A stretch of DNA of 27,072 nt, from positions 1 to 27,072 of the forward strand of contig DATGRE010000132.1 of NCBI GenBank assembly GCA_035303885.1, written 5' to 3'. The translations under genes and the position numbers were made by a program. This DNA comes from Zeimonas sp035303885 (GTDB taxonomy: Bacteria; Pseudomonadota; Gammaproteobacteria; Burkholderiales; Burkholderiaceae_E). The notes beneath the pieces were generated by a model, which ran no database searches, was not told the origin of the DNA, and saw only the letters and a list, made by a program, of their open reading frames with translations. Positions 1-7,299 of the stretch are shown here, piece after piece (within the stretch, counting starts at the first letter, position 1; each line of letters starts with the position of its first letter).

Positions 1-1
1 G

Positions 2-256
2 GCGGCGGTGGCGCTGAAGGAACAGGGCGCACGCAGCGTCGTCGCCTATTGCACGCACGCGGTGCTCTCGGGCGGCGCGGTCGCGCGCATCGCGAACTCG
101 GCGCTCGACGAACTGATCGTCACCGACACGATCCCGCTCTCGCCCGAGGGGGAGGCCTGTCCGCGCATCCGGGTGCTGTCGTGCGCACAGCTGCTCGCCG
201 AGACGATCCTGCGCATCAGCCGGGCGGATTCGGTGTCGTCGTTGTTCGTGGATTGA
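2..256 (+). CDS. prs: Ribose-phosphate pyrophosphokinase, C-terminal part (5' end outside window)
   Basis: This is the last 84 codons of PRPP synthetase, which makes 5-phosphoribosyl-1-diphosphate from ribose 5-phosphate and ATP for nucleotide, His and Trp synthesis in the cytoplasm. The visible part carries the conserved C-terminal half-domain: ARSVVAYCTHAVLSGGA (the loop after the ribose-5-phosphate site), then ALDELIVTDTIPL, and the family-typical end LLAETILRIS...SVSSLFVD. The reading frame is open from the first bases, so the gene begins upstream. It is followed by a perfect hairpin and then rplY on the same strand, the usual betaproteobacterial prs–rplY order. The identification is secure; only the C-terminus can be assessed. 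Confidence 0.95.
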   Translation, partial: AAVALKEQGARSVVAYCTHAVLSGGAVARIANSALDELIVTDTIPLSPEGEACPRIRVLSCAQLLAETILRISRADSVSSLFVD

Positions 257-261
257 ACACC

Positions 262-298
262 GTGAAGGGTGAAGGGTGCTTCACCCTTCACCCTTCAC
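262..298 (+). terminator. Perfect 17-bp hairpin after prs, made of heptamer repeats
   Basis: GTGAAGGGTGAAGGGTG at 262–278 pairs perfectly with 282–298 across a 3-base CTT loop. Each arm is itself a tandem of a 7-base unit (GTGAAGG). It starts 5 bases after the prs stop. No T-run follows, so it may be a Rho-assisted terminator, an mRNA-stabilising hairpin or a dispersed repeat element rather than a classical intrinsic terminator. Confidence 0.55.
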
Positions 299-304
299 TT
301 CGCA

Positions 305-349
305 CCGGCGCGCGAGCGCCGGGTCTCTGCATCGGCGCGCGAGCGCCGG
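305..349 (+). repeat. Two direct copies of a GCGA-loop hairpin in the rplY leader
   Basis: The 17-mer CGGCGCGCGAGCGCCGG occurs at 306–322 and again at 333–349, 27 bases apart start to start. Each copy folds on itself: GGCGC pairs with GCGCC, extended to 7 bp in the first copy and 6 bp in the second, closing a GCGA tetraloop of the stable GNRA class. They lie 56–101 bases before the rplY start. They may be leader RNA structure or a duplicated repeat; the function is unknown. Confidence 0.5.
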
Positions 350-405
350 TGGAACAAGCCCCGCGATTCTGGTCGCGGAAGCGGGGCGCAACGGAAGGAA
401 GAACG

Positions 406-1044
406 ATGAAAGTCGTCGCGAACGTTCGCAAGGAGCAGGGTTCGGGTGCGAGCCGCCGCCTGCGCCGGGCCGGCTACGTGCCGGGTATCGTCTACGGGGG
501 CAAGGGCGAGGCGGTTCCGATCTCGGTCGAGCACAACCCGCTGTATCACGCGCTGCGCGCCGAGTCGTTCCACTCGTCGATCCTCGAGCTGGAATTCGGC
601 GATGCGCGCGCGCAGGTCCTGCTGCGCGACGTGCAGTGGCATCCGTACAAGCCGCAGGTGCTGCACGTCGACTTCCAGCGCGTCGAGGCCGACGAGGAGA
701 TCACGGTCAAGGTGCCGCTGCACTTCGTCAACGAGGAGATCTCGCCGGCGGTCAAGCTCTCGTCGGGCATCGTCGGGCGCGTCATCACCGAGGTGGAGGT
801 CACCTGCCTGCCGGCCGCGCTGCCGACGTTCATCGAAGTCGACCTGGCCAACCTCGAGGCCGGCAAGTCCGTGCACCTGAGTGACATCTCCTTCCCGGCC
901 GGCGTCTCGCCCGTGCTTCCCGCCGGCGAGAATCCGGTCGTGGTCACCGTCACCGTTCCGGGTGCGGCCGAGGGAGAGGAAGGGGAGGAGTCCGAAGCGG
1001 CGGCAACCACCGCGCCCGCTGCGCCCGCCGCCAAGAAATCGTGA
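406..1044 (+). CDS. rplY: 50S ribosomal protein L25 (TL5/CTC long form)
   Basis: The protein has 212 residues and binds 5S rRNA in the large ribosomal subunit. The N-terminal L25 domain (about 1–95) opens with MKVVANVRKEQGSGASRRLR and contains YVPGIVYGGKGE and DVQWHPYKPQVLHVDF, both characteristic of the family. A C-terminal TL5/CTC beta domain (about 100–185) follows, as in the long CTC-type proteins of betaproteobacteria and Thermus rather than the short E. coli form. The tail is acidic and then Ala/Pro-rich, and ends in KKS. The start at 406 is preceded by GGAAGGAAGAACG, a good ribosome binding site. Longer upstream readings in the same frame are non-homologous. It is followed by an intrinsic terminator. 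Confidence 0.96.
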   Translation: MKVVANVRKEQGSGASRRLRRAGYVPGIVYGGKGEAVPISVEHNPLYHALRAESFHSSILELEFGDARAQVLLRDVQWHPYKPQVLHVDFQRVEADEEITVKVPLHFVNEEISPAVKLSSGIVGRVITEVEVTCLPAALPTFIEVDLANLEAGKSVHLSDISFPAGVSPVLPAGENPVVVTVTVPGAAEGEEGEESEAAATTAPAAPAAKKS

Positions 1045-1113
1045 CGATCGCGGGCCGGGCTGCGCACGCCTCGCCCCCCCGCCCCGGCGCGACGCCGGAG
1101 CGGTACGCAGCCG

Positions 1114-1139
1114 AAGCCCGGGGCATTCCCGGGCTTTTT
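1114..1139 (+). terminator. Rho-independent terminator after rplY
   Basis: AAGCCCGGG (1114–1122) pairs with CCCGGGCTT (1128–1136) over a 5-base GCATT loop, followed by TTTTTGTTTG. It lies 70 bases after the rplY stop and only about 20 bases before the next start codon. A smaller hairpin, CCGGCG-CGA-CGCCGG (1084–1098), precedes it. It should end the prs–rplY transcript and separate it from the transporter gene. Confidence 0.88.
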
Positions 1140-1159
1140 GTTTGCCCTTCGCGCGCCCG

Positions 1160-2422
1160 ATGAATCCCGACGCCGACCGACTCTGGAGCGCGCCGCGCTG
1201 GGCGCTCGCGATCCTGCTCGCCGCGCTCGGCATGCTCGGTCCGTTCTCGATCGACACCTACCTGCCGGCGTTCTCGGGCATCGCACGCGCGCTCGATGCG
1301 TCCCCGCTGCAGATGCAGCAGACGCTGTCCGCGTACCTGTTCGGCTACGCGTTCATGAACATCTTCCACGGCGCGCTGGCCGACAGCTTCGGCCGTCGCC
1401 CGGTCGTGCTGTGGGGCGTCGGCGCCTTCACGATCGCTTCGGTCGGTTGCGCACTGTCGCCGACGATCGGCTGGCTCGTGTTCTTCCGCGCGCTGCAGGG
1501 CCTGTCCACCGGTGCCGGCATCGTCGTGTCGCGGGCGGTGATCCGCGACATGTTCCCGCCCGAGGAAGCGCAGCGCGTGATGTCGCAGGTGACGATCTAT
1601 TTCGGCGTGGCGCCTGCCGTCGCCCCGATCGTCGGCGGCTGGCTGTTCGTGCACGTCGACTGGCACGGCATCTTCTGGTTCCTCGCGCTCGTCGGCGTGC
1701 TGCTGTGGGTGGCGAACCTGCGCTGGCTGCCCGAGACGCTGCATCCGTCGCACCGCCAGCCCTTCGAGCTTCGCCACCTGATGCGCGGCTACTACCAGCT
1801 GCTGTCCGATCCGCGCTTCGTGCTGCTCGCACTCGCCAGCGGCGTCCCGTTCAACGGGATGTTCCTGTACGTGCTCGCGGCGCCCGAGTTCCTCGGCACG
1901 CACCTGGAACTCGGCCCCACCGAGTTCTTCTGGTTCTTCGGGCTGACGATCGGCGGCATCATGACCGGGGCGTGGGTCAGCGGCCGGCTCGCCGGGCGGG
2001 TGCCCGCGCGCAGGCAGATCCGCTACGGGTTCACGGTGATGCTCGGCATCGCCGTGATCAACCTCGTCGCGAACCTGCTGTTCGAACCGCACGCGTGGTG
2101 GGCGCTGCCGCCGATCGCGGTCTTCGCGTTCGGTTGGGCGCTGAACGTCCCGGCGGTCACGCTGATGGTGCTCGACCTGTTCCCGCTGCGCAGGGGCATG
2201 GCATCCTCGCTGCAGGCGGTGGTGGGCAGCGTCGCCAACGGCATCGTCGCGGGCGTCGTCGCGCCGATCGTCATGCACTCCACCGTGGGACTGGCGGCGA
2301 CCTCGCTGGCGATGCTCGGCATCGGGCTGGGCGCGTGGCTGCTGCTGCACCGGCGCTTCCCGTCGGTGATGCGCGCCTCGAACGCGCCGACGTCGATGAT
2401 GCCCGGATCCGGAACGACATGA
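1160..2422 (+). CDS. MFS drug-efflux transporter, Bcr/CflA family
   Basis: This 420-residue inner-membrane protein has about 12 hydrophobic segments. Features of the Bcr/CflA (DHA1) drug:proton antiporters are visible: GPFSIDTYLPAF in the first membrane helix, the loop 2–3 motif A (GALADSFGRRPVVLWG) and LQGLSTGAGIVVSRAVIRD in helix 4. Family members export bicyclomycin, chloramphenicol, florfenicol or similar compounds; the substrate here cannot be told. The start at 1160 has no clear Shine-Dalgarno sequence and sits about 20 bases behind the rplY terminator. The 3' end overlaps pth by 4 bases (ATGA), so the two are probably translationally coupled. A transporter here interrupts the usual rplY–pth adjacency. 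Confidence 0.9.
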   Translation: MNPDADRLWSAPRWALAILLAALGMLGPFSIDTYLPAFSGIARALDASPLQMQQTLSAYLFGYAFMNIFHGALADSFGRRPVVLWGVGAFTIASVGCALSPTIGWLVFFRALQGLSTGAGIVVSRAVIRDMFPPEEAQRVMSQVTIYFGVAPAVAPIVGGWLFVHVDWHGIFWFLALVGVLLWVANLRWLPETLHPSHRQPFELRHLMRGYYQLLSDPRFVLLALASGVPFNGMFLYVLAAPEFLGTHLELGPTEFFWFFGLTIGGIMTGAWVSGRLAGRVPARRQIRYGFTVMLGIAVINLVANLLFEPHAWWALPPIAVFAFGWALNVPAVTLMVLDLFPLRRGMASSLQAVVGSVANGIVAGVVAPIVMHSTVGLAATSLAMLGIGLGAWLLLHRRFPSVMRASNAPTSMMPGSGTT

Positions 2423-3006
2423 ATGCGATTCGCCTGATCGTGGGGCTCGGCAATCCGGGCCCCGAACACGAGCACGACCGGCACAACGCCGGCTACTGGT
2501 TCGTCGACGCCCTCGCGCGCGCGCACGGTGCCTCGCTCGCGCGCGAGGCGAAGTTCTTCGGGCTCGTCGGGCGCGCGCAGATCGGCACCGGAACGGTGTT
2601 CCTGCTGAAGCCGACGACGTGGATGAACCGCTCCGGCCAGGCGGTCGCGGCGGTGGCGAACTTCTACCGCATCGCACCGCCCGAAATCCTCGTCGTGCAC
2701 GACGAGCTCGACCTGCTTCCCGGACAGGCGAAGCTCAAGCGCGCCGGCGGGCACGCCGGACACAACGGACTGCGCGACATCCAGGCACGGATCGGCAGCG
2801 CCGACTTCTGGCGGCTGCGCCTGGGCATCGGCCATCCGCGCAGCCTGCAGCTCGAGCAGGAAGTCGTCGACTTCGTGCTGCATCGCCCCAGCCGCGAGCA
2901 TCGCCGCAGCATCGACGAAGCGATCGAGCGCGGGCTCGAGGCGGTGCCGCTGCTGGTGCAGGGAGACGCCGAAGCGGCGATGCATCGGCTGCACACGCGG
3001 CGCTGA
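2419..3006 (+). CDS. pth: Peptidyl-tRNA hydrolase
   Basis: The protein has 195 residues, the normal size for bacterial Pth. It cleaves the ester bond of peptidyl-tRNAs released from stalled ribosomes and is essential in most bacteria. The signature residues are present: GLGNPG (9–14), catalytic His22 in DRHNAGYWFVD, Asn70 in KPTTWMNRSG, Asp95 in VVHDELDLLPG and Asn116 in GGHAGHNGLRDI. The start overlaps the stop of the upstream transporter as ATGA. The gene normally follows rplY directly in betaproteobacteria, so it may here depend on the transporter's transcript for expression. Confidence 0.97.
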   Translation: MNAIRLIVGLGNPGPEHEHDRHNAGYWFVDALARAHGASLAREAKFFGLVGRAQIGTGTVFLLKPTTWMNRSGQAVAAVANFYRIAPPEILVVHDELDLLPGQAKLKRAGGHAGHNGLRDIQARIGSADFWRLRLGIGHPRSLQLEQEVVDFVLHRPSREHRRSIDEAIERGLEAVPLLVQGDAEAAMHRLHTRR

Positions 3007-3141
3007 ACCCGAGCGACGGAACCGGCGGCATCGCGTGCGCCCGCTGCGGCAGGAACGGGACGGCGAAGCGCAAGCGGAACGATCGCGGTGACGGGACATC
3101 GCGCGATGCATCAGAATGCGGGATTCACTGCAGTCGACACC

Positions 3142-3630
3142 ATGCCTCGCATCGTCACGCGCCGTTCGCAGATTCACGGTAACGGCGTCTTCGCCGCCAC
3201 CGACATTCCCGCCGGTGTACGCCTGATCCAGTACAAGGGAAAGCTGCTCACCCACGCCCAGAGCGACCGCCTGTACCCCGACGGCGCCGACACCGGGCAC
3301 ACCTTCCTCTTCGTGCTCAACGATTCGTACGTCCTCGACGCGAACCAGGGCGGCAACAGCGCGCGCTGGATCAACCACAGTTGCGACCCGAACTGCGAGG
3401 CCGTGCTCGTCGAGGACGAGAGCGGAGACCCGCGTCGCGACCGCGTCTTCATCGAGTCGATCCGGCCGATCGCGCGCGGCGAGGAGCTCACCTACAACTA
3501 CGGCATCGTGCTCGACGTGCCGCACACGCCGGCGATGAAGCGCATCTGGGCGTGCCGCTGCGGGTCGGCCAACTGCACCGGGACGATCCTGCAGCCGAAG
3601 CGAAGAAGGAAGAACGGCGTGCGCGCCTGA
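3142..3630 (+). CDS. Small SET-domain protein (putative protein-lysine methyltransferase)
   Basis: This 162-residue protein consists almost wholly of a SET domain plus a post-SET zinc site. Visible motifs are HGNGVFAATDIPAG near the N-terminus (SAM-binding GxG region), WINHSCDPNCEA (N78-H79-S80-C81) forming the pseudoknot, and GEELTYNYG (114–121) with the catalytic Tyr region. A post-SET CRCGSANC follows (Cys138, 140, 145), which with Cys85 could bind zinc. The tail is basic (KRRRKNG). SET proteins transfer methyl groups from SAM to lysines; bacterial targets are mostly unknown. The chosen start is the Met just before the conserved RIVTRRSQIHGNG; an upstream GTG at 3088 would add 18 non-conserved residues. 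It is convergent with leuD, 33 bases away. Confidence 0.9.
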   Translation: MPRIVTRRSQIHGNGVFAATDIPAGVRLIQYKGKLLTHAQSDRLYPDGADTGHTFLFVLNDSYVLDANQGGNSARWINHSCDPNCEAVLVEDESGDPRRDRVFIESIRPIARGEELTYNYGIVLDVPHTPAMKRIWACRCGSANCTGTILQPKRRRKNGVRA

Positions 3631-3663
3631 CGACGCGCGCACGGCCCGGCGCACCGCCCCCGC

Positions 3664-4320
3664 TCAGCGCGCCGCACCCTCCGGATCGAGCCAGCGGTGC
3701 CGCGCCAGGCGGCGCACCTCGAAGGCGCGGATCTCGTCGCGGTGTCGCAGCGTGCGGTCGATCTCGTCCCATCCGGCGAGCAGCGACTCCTTCGCACGCG
3801 CGTCGACGTCGAAGTGCCATCGTCGGCCGCCCGCCTCGAGGCATTGCGTGGGCAGGTCGATCACCATCTCGGGAACGGGCTGCGCGCGCGCCCATCCGAA
3901 CAGCGCATCGACGTCGTCCCGGGCGAGTGCGATCGTCAGCAGTCCGTTGGCGATCGCGTTGCCGGCGAAGATCGACGCGAAGGACGGCGCGACCACCGCG
4001 CGAAATCCGAAATCGCGCAATGCCCACACCGCGTGCTCGCGGCTCGATCCGCAGCCGAAGTTCTCGCGGGCGAGCAGCACGGTCGCGCGGCGCCAGGGCT
4101 CGCGGTTGAGGACGAAGTCCGGATTCTCGCGCCGCTTCGCGTGGTCGCTGTCGAGATCGCCCGGATCGAGATAGCGCCAGTTGTCGAACAGCACCGGGCC
4201 GAAGCCGCTCGCCGCGATCGAGCGGCCGTACTGCTTCGGGAAGATCGCGTCGGTGTCGACGTTGGCCGCGTCGAGCGGCGCGACGATCCCCCGGTGCGTG
4301 ACGAAAGGCGCCGGCTTCAT
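3664..4320 (-). CDS. leuD: 3-isopropylmalate dehydratase small subunit (LeuD-type)
   Basis: The protein has 218 residues, the normal size of LeuD, the swivel-domain subunit that pairs with LeuC to isomerise isopropylmalate in leucine biosynthesis. Family motifs are clear: GIVAPLDAANVDTDAIFPKQ, GFGPVLFDNWRYLD, LLARENFGCGSSREHAVWAL and FASIFAGNAIANGLL. The start ATG overlaps the stop of the 5'-nucleotidase by 4 bases, so the two are one transcription unit. LeuC and LeuB, which usually sit beside LeuD in betaproteobacteria, are absent from the window. It may therefore be a second copy, or serve a different hydro-lyase partner. Family assignment is firm; the physiological role is less so. Confidence 0.92.
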   Translation of the reverse strand: MKPAPFVTHRGIVAPLDAANVDTDAIFPKQYGRSIAASGFGPVLFDNWRYLDPGDLDSDHAKRRENPDFVLNREPWRRATVLLARENFGCGSSREHAVWALRDFGFRAVVAPSFASIFAGNAIANGLLTIALARDDVDALFGWARAQPVPEMVIDLPTQCLEAGGRRWHFDVDARAKESLLAGWDEIDRTLRHRDEIRAFEVRRLARHRWLDPEGAAR

Positions 4321-5273
4321 CGTTCGTTGGCGATGCCCGCCGGCACGTGGCCCGCCGGGCCGAAGCGCGCGGCCGACTCGCAGTGGCCGGTCTGGTCGTC
4401 GAAATAGAAATCGGGCTCGAACTCGTGCAGGAAGGGGCCCTTCTCGAGCCCGCCGAGGAACATCGCCTCGTCGACCTCGATGCCCCAGTCCATCAGCGTG
4501 CGGATCGCGCGTTCGTGCGCGGGCGCGCTGCGCGCGGTGACCAGCGCCGTGCGGATCCGCACCGGCGCGTGCCCGGACGTGCGCCGGGCATCGCCCCGCT
4601 CGCTCTCCGACGGCGCGTCCTCGCGCTGCAGCCGGTGCAACGCCTCGAGCAGCGGCTTGAACGGACCCGGCGGCAGCGGCCGCGCCGCGTGTTCGGTCTC
4701 GTGCCGGTGGAAGGCCTCGAGACCGCCCTGCTGGAAGACGCGCTCCGATTCGTCGGAAAACAGCACCGCGTCGCCGTCGAACGCGATGCGGATCTCGTCG
4801 GGATGCGATTCCGAGGCGAGTACCGATTGCGGGAAGACGCGCGCCGCCGGAATGCCGGCGGCGAGCGCCGCGGCCACGTCCTCGGCGTTCGCCGACAGGA
4901 AGAGATTCGCCTTCAGCGGCGTGAGATAGCGCCACGGCGCGCGTCCGCGCGTGAACACGCCGCGCTCGAGCCGCAGCCCGGCCTGCTGCGCCGAGCGGAA
5001 GACGCGCAGCCCGCTCACCGGGTCGTTGCGCGAGACGACGACGACCTCGATGCGCCGGTGCGCCTCCGGGCGGTCGGCCGGATCGAAGCGCAGCAGCTTG
5101 CGCACGAGCGCGCCGGCGACGCCGGGGCGCGCGCAGACGTCGAGCCGCTCGCGCTGCAGCGCCATGTACGCGGCATCGTCGTCGCGCTCGAAGACGAGGT
5201 TCTCCTCCTCGAAATCGAAGACGGCGCGCGAGGAGATCGCGACGACGAGCTTTCCGTCCAGCGTGATGGGCAT
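4317..5273 (-). CDS. Cytosolic 5'-nucleotidase (NT5C1-like, PF06189 family)
   Basis: The protein has 318 residues and no signal peptide. The sequence matches the bacterial relatives of vertebrate cytosolic 5'-nucleotidase I, which dephosphorylates AMP and other nucleoside monophosphates. Recognisable blocks are LVVAISSRAVFDFEEEN at the start, EVVVVSRNDP, LKANLFLSAN, the HAD-like DGDAVLFSDE (Asp166 and Asp168 as the likely nucleophile pair) and EAMFLGGLEKGPFL near the end, followed by FEPDFYFDDQTGHC. It overlaps leuD by 4 bases and is transcribed divergently from ychF. A stretch at about 225–245 is Arg/Ser-rich and less conserved. Family identification is from memory of these blocks; the exact substrate is unknown. 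Confidence 0.85.
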   Translation of the reverse strand: MPITLDGKLVVAISSRAVFDFEEENLVFERDDDAAYMALQRERLDVCARPGVAGALVRKLLRFDPADRPEAHRRIEVVVVSRNDPVSGLRVFRSAQQAGLRLERGVFTRGRAPWRYLTPLKANLFLSANAEDVAAALAAGIPAARVFPQSVLASESHPDEIRIAFDGDAVLFSDESERVFQQGGLEAFHRHETEHAARPLPPGPFKPLLEALHRLQREDAPSESERGDARRTSGHAPVRIRTALVTARSAPAHERAIRTLMDWGIEVDEAMFLGGLEKGPFLHEFEPDFYFDDQTGHCESAARFGPAGHVPAGIANER

Positions 5274-5299
5274 GGTCGCATAGCCTAGGCAGTCGCGGC

Positions 5300-5339
5300 G
5301 GGCACCGCAAATCGGTGCCCACCGCCCGACGGGTAGAAT
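5300..5339 (+). promoter_or_regulatory. Inverted repeat and -10-like box upstream of ychF
   Basis: GGGCACCG (5300–5307) and CGGTGCCC (5313–5320) form a perfect 8-bp inverted repeat around CAAAT. It is followed by TAGAAT at 5334–5339, a good -10 hexamer for ychF. The repeat covers the position where the -35 box would lie and sits in the 182-bp divergent gap between the nucleotidase and ychF, so it could be an operator for either. The -35 itself is poor. Confidence 0.35.
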
Positions 5340-5455
5340 GACGCATTCGCTGCCCTGCGATTGCGCGCGCCCGTTCGCGGCGCGCCAGGCGCGCGCGGCC
5401 TTTGCCCGCGTGCCGATCGCCCCCGCATCGCGCCCCCGATCCCGAGGAAACCTCC

Positions 5456-6550
5456 ATGAGCCTTCGCTGCGGCATCGTCGGTCTGCCGAACGTCGGCAAG
5501 TCGACGCTCTTCAACGCCTTGACCAAGGCCGGCATCGCCGCCGAGAACTACCCCTTCTGCACCATCGAGCCGAACGTCGGCATCGTCGAGGTGCCCGATC
5601 CGCGCCTGGCCGCGCTGGCCGAAATCGTCAAGCCGCAGCGCACGGTGCCGGCGGTGATGGAGTTCGTCGACATCGCCGGACTGGTCGAAGGCGCCTCGAA
5701 GGGCGAAGGACTCGGCAACCAGTTCCTCGCGCACATCCGCGAGACTGACGCGATCGCGCACGTGGTGCGCTGCTTCGACGATCCGAACGTCGTGCACGTC
5801 AGCGGCCGCATCGATCCGCTGCACGACATCGAGATCATCGACACCGAGCTGGCGCTGGCCGACCTCGCCACGGTCGACAAGGCGCTCGCCCGCTGGTCGA
5901 AGGTTGCCCGCGCCGGCGGCGACAAGGAGGCCGCACGCCTGGTCGCGGTGCTCGAGAAGTGCCGCGACGCGCTCGACCAGGCGCGCCCGGTGCGCTCGCT
6001 CGACCTGTACGAGGAGGAGAAGGCGCTGATCCGACCGCTGTTCCTGCTCACGGCCAAGCCGACGATGTACGTCGCGAACGTGCGCGAGGACGGCTTCGAG
6101 AACAACCCGTATCTCGATGCGGTCCGCGCGCACGCCGAGCGCGAGAAATCGATCGTCGTGCCGGTGTGCGCGGCGATCGAGGCCGAGATCGCCGACATGC
6201 CCGACGAGGACAAGGCGGTCTTCCTCGAGGACATGGGCATGGACGAGCCCGGGCTGAACCGCGTGATCCGCGCAGCCTACAAGCTGCTCGGGCTGCTGAC
6301 CTTCTTCACCGCCGGCGTCAAGGAAGTGCGCGCCTGGACCGTGCGGGCCGGGGCGACCGCGCCGCAGGCCGCGGGCGTGATCCACAGCGACTTCGAGCGC
6401 GGCTTCATCCGTGCCGAGACGATCGCCTACGAGGACTTCATCGCCTACGGCGGCGAGGCGGGCGCGAAGGAGAAGGGAAAAATGCGGCTGGAAGGCAAGG
6501 ACTACGTCGTGCGCGACGGCGACGTGATGCATTTCCGCTTCAACGTGTAG
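5456..6550 (+). CDS. ychF: Redox-responsive P-loop ATPase YchF (OLA1 family)
   Basis: The protein has 364 residues, matching the 363-residue E. coli YchF. It is an Obg-related ATPase that associates with ribosomes and affects translation and the oxidative stress response. The P-loop is GLPNVGKST (9–17) and the switch II region reads DIAGLVEGASKGEGLGNQFL. The usual NKxD is replaced by NVRED, in agreement with the family's ATP rather than GTP preference. The C-terminal TGS domain includes AWTVRAGATAPQAAGVIHSD and ends in DYVVRDGDVMHFRFNV. A strong ribosome binding site (GAGGAAA) precedes the start. Its normal neighbour pth lies 2.4 kb upstream, separated by the SET, leuD and nucleotidase genes. 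Confidence 0.97.
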   Translation: MSLRCGIVGLPNVGKSTLFNALTKAGIAAENYPFCTIEPNVGIVEVPDPRLAALAEIVKPQRTVPAVMEFVDIAGLVEGASKGEGLGNQFLAHIRETDAIAHVVRCFDDPNVVHVSGRIDPLHDIEIIDTELALADLATVDKALARWSKVARAGGDKEAARLVAVLEKCRDALDQARPVRSLDLYEEEKALIRPLFLLTAKPTMYVANVREDGFENNPYLDAVRAHAEREKSIVVPVCAAIEAEIADMPDEDKAVFLEDMGMDEPGLNRVIRAAYKLLGLLTFFTAGVKEVRAWTVRAGATAPQAAGVIHSDFERGFIRAETIAYEDFIAYGGEAGAKEKGKMRLEGKDYVVRDGDVMHFRFNV

Positions 6551-6615
6551 CCCGGGGCGGGCGAGCCCGCGCACGGCCCGGCTGCGCGCAAGCGTCGGCC
6601 AGACCGTAGGCCGGC

Positions 6616-7215
6616 TCAGGACGCCTTCGGTGCGCGCGGCTCGAACACCAGGCAGGTCGTCGACGCGTGCGCATACAGGCGCCCGTCGGGGCCGAAGAGC
6701 CGGCCCTCGGCCGTCGCCACCTGGTTGCCCGCGTGCACGACGCGCCCCTCGGCGCGCACCAGCGGAACCCGCTCGGTGAGCGCACGCACGATGTTCGTCT
6801 TCAGCTCGATCGTCGTGTAGCTCCTGCCCGCCGCCAGCGTGGAGTGCACCGCGCAGGCGACGGCCGAATCGAGCAGCGTCGCGAACCAGCCGCCATGCAC
6901 GGTGCCGAGCGGGTTGTAGTGCTCGAATTTCGGCGTTCCCTGGAACACCGCATAGCCGGGCTCGATGTGCACCGGCAGGAAGTGCAGCGTGTCGCCGATC
7001 GGCGGCGCGGGGATCCGTCCGTCGAACATCGCCTCGAAGATCTCCATGCCCGAGAGGCCGGCGACCGCCTCCGGCCGGGCGACGCCGAACGCGCGCATCT
7101 TCGCCCGCACCCGCGCTTCGTCGGCGCGCCAGCGGGCCAGGGTCTCCTCGATGCCGAGCCCTTCGTCGGCGTTCGTGCCGGACCGGACGGATGGCGTGGA
7201 AGCGGTGGCGTTCAC
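6616..7215 (-). CDS. PaaI-like hotdog-fold thioesterase
   Basis: The protein has 199 residues from a GTG start preceded by GAGGAG at a 6-base spacing; an upstream Met codon at 7287 lacks such a site and adds 24 unconserved residues. The hotdog domain occupies roughly 85–190, with the signature YNPLGTVHGGWFATLLDSA (His-Gly-Gly before the central helix), SYTTIELKTNIVRAL, and GNQVATAEGRLFGPDGRLYAHASTTCLVF. Such proteins hydrolyse acyl-CoA or aromatic acyl-CoA thioesters. An N-terminal helical segment (about 20–80) includes the pattern GLSGMEIFEAMFDGRIPAPPI, common in this subgroup. It is convergent with ychF and divergent from lhr. The substrate is not predictable. Confidence 0.9.
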   Translation of the reverse strand: MNATASTPSVRSGTNADEGLGIEETLARWRADEARVRAKMRAFGVARPEAVAGLSGMEIFEAMFDGRIPAPPIGDTLHFLPVHIEPGYAVFQGTPKFEHYNPLGTVHGGWFATLLDSAVACAVHSTLAAGRSYTTIELKTNIVRALTERVPLVRAEGRVVHAGNQVATAEGRLFGPDGRLYAHASTTCLVFEPRAPKAS

Positions 7216-7276
7216 GTTCGACTCCTCGATTGCGCGCGCGTCGCCGGGACGAGCGAGCGGTGGCGGATGATGGCTT

Positions 7277-7299
7277 TGCACATGCAATGGTTGTGTGCA
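7277..7299. promoter_or_regulatory. Inverted repeat TGCACA-N11-TGTGCA between thioesterase and lhr
   Basis: TGCACA (7277–7282) and TGTGCA (7294–7299) face each other across 11 bases in the 205-bp divergent gap. The site is about 62 bases before the thioesterase start and about 120 bases before lhr. The spacing suits a dimeric helix-turn-helix regulator, but no regulator gene adjoins it and short arms like these can arise by chance. Confidence 0.25.

Noticed and set aside
49..405. Long in-frame extension upstream of the rplY start
   Set aside because: It reads through the end of prs in another frame and the hairpin repeats, shows no homology, and a good ribosome binding site sits before the Met at 406.
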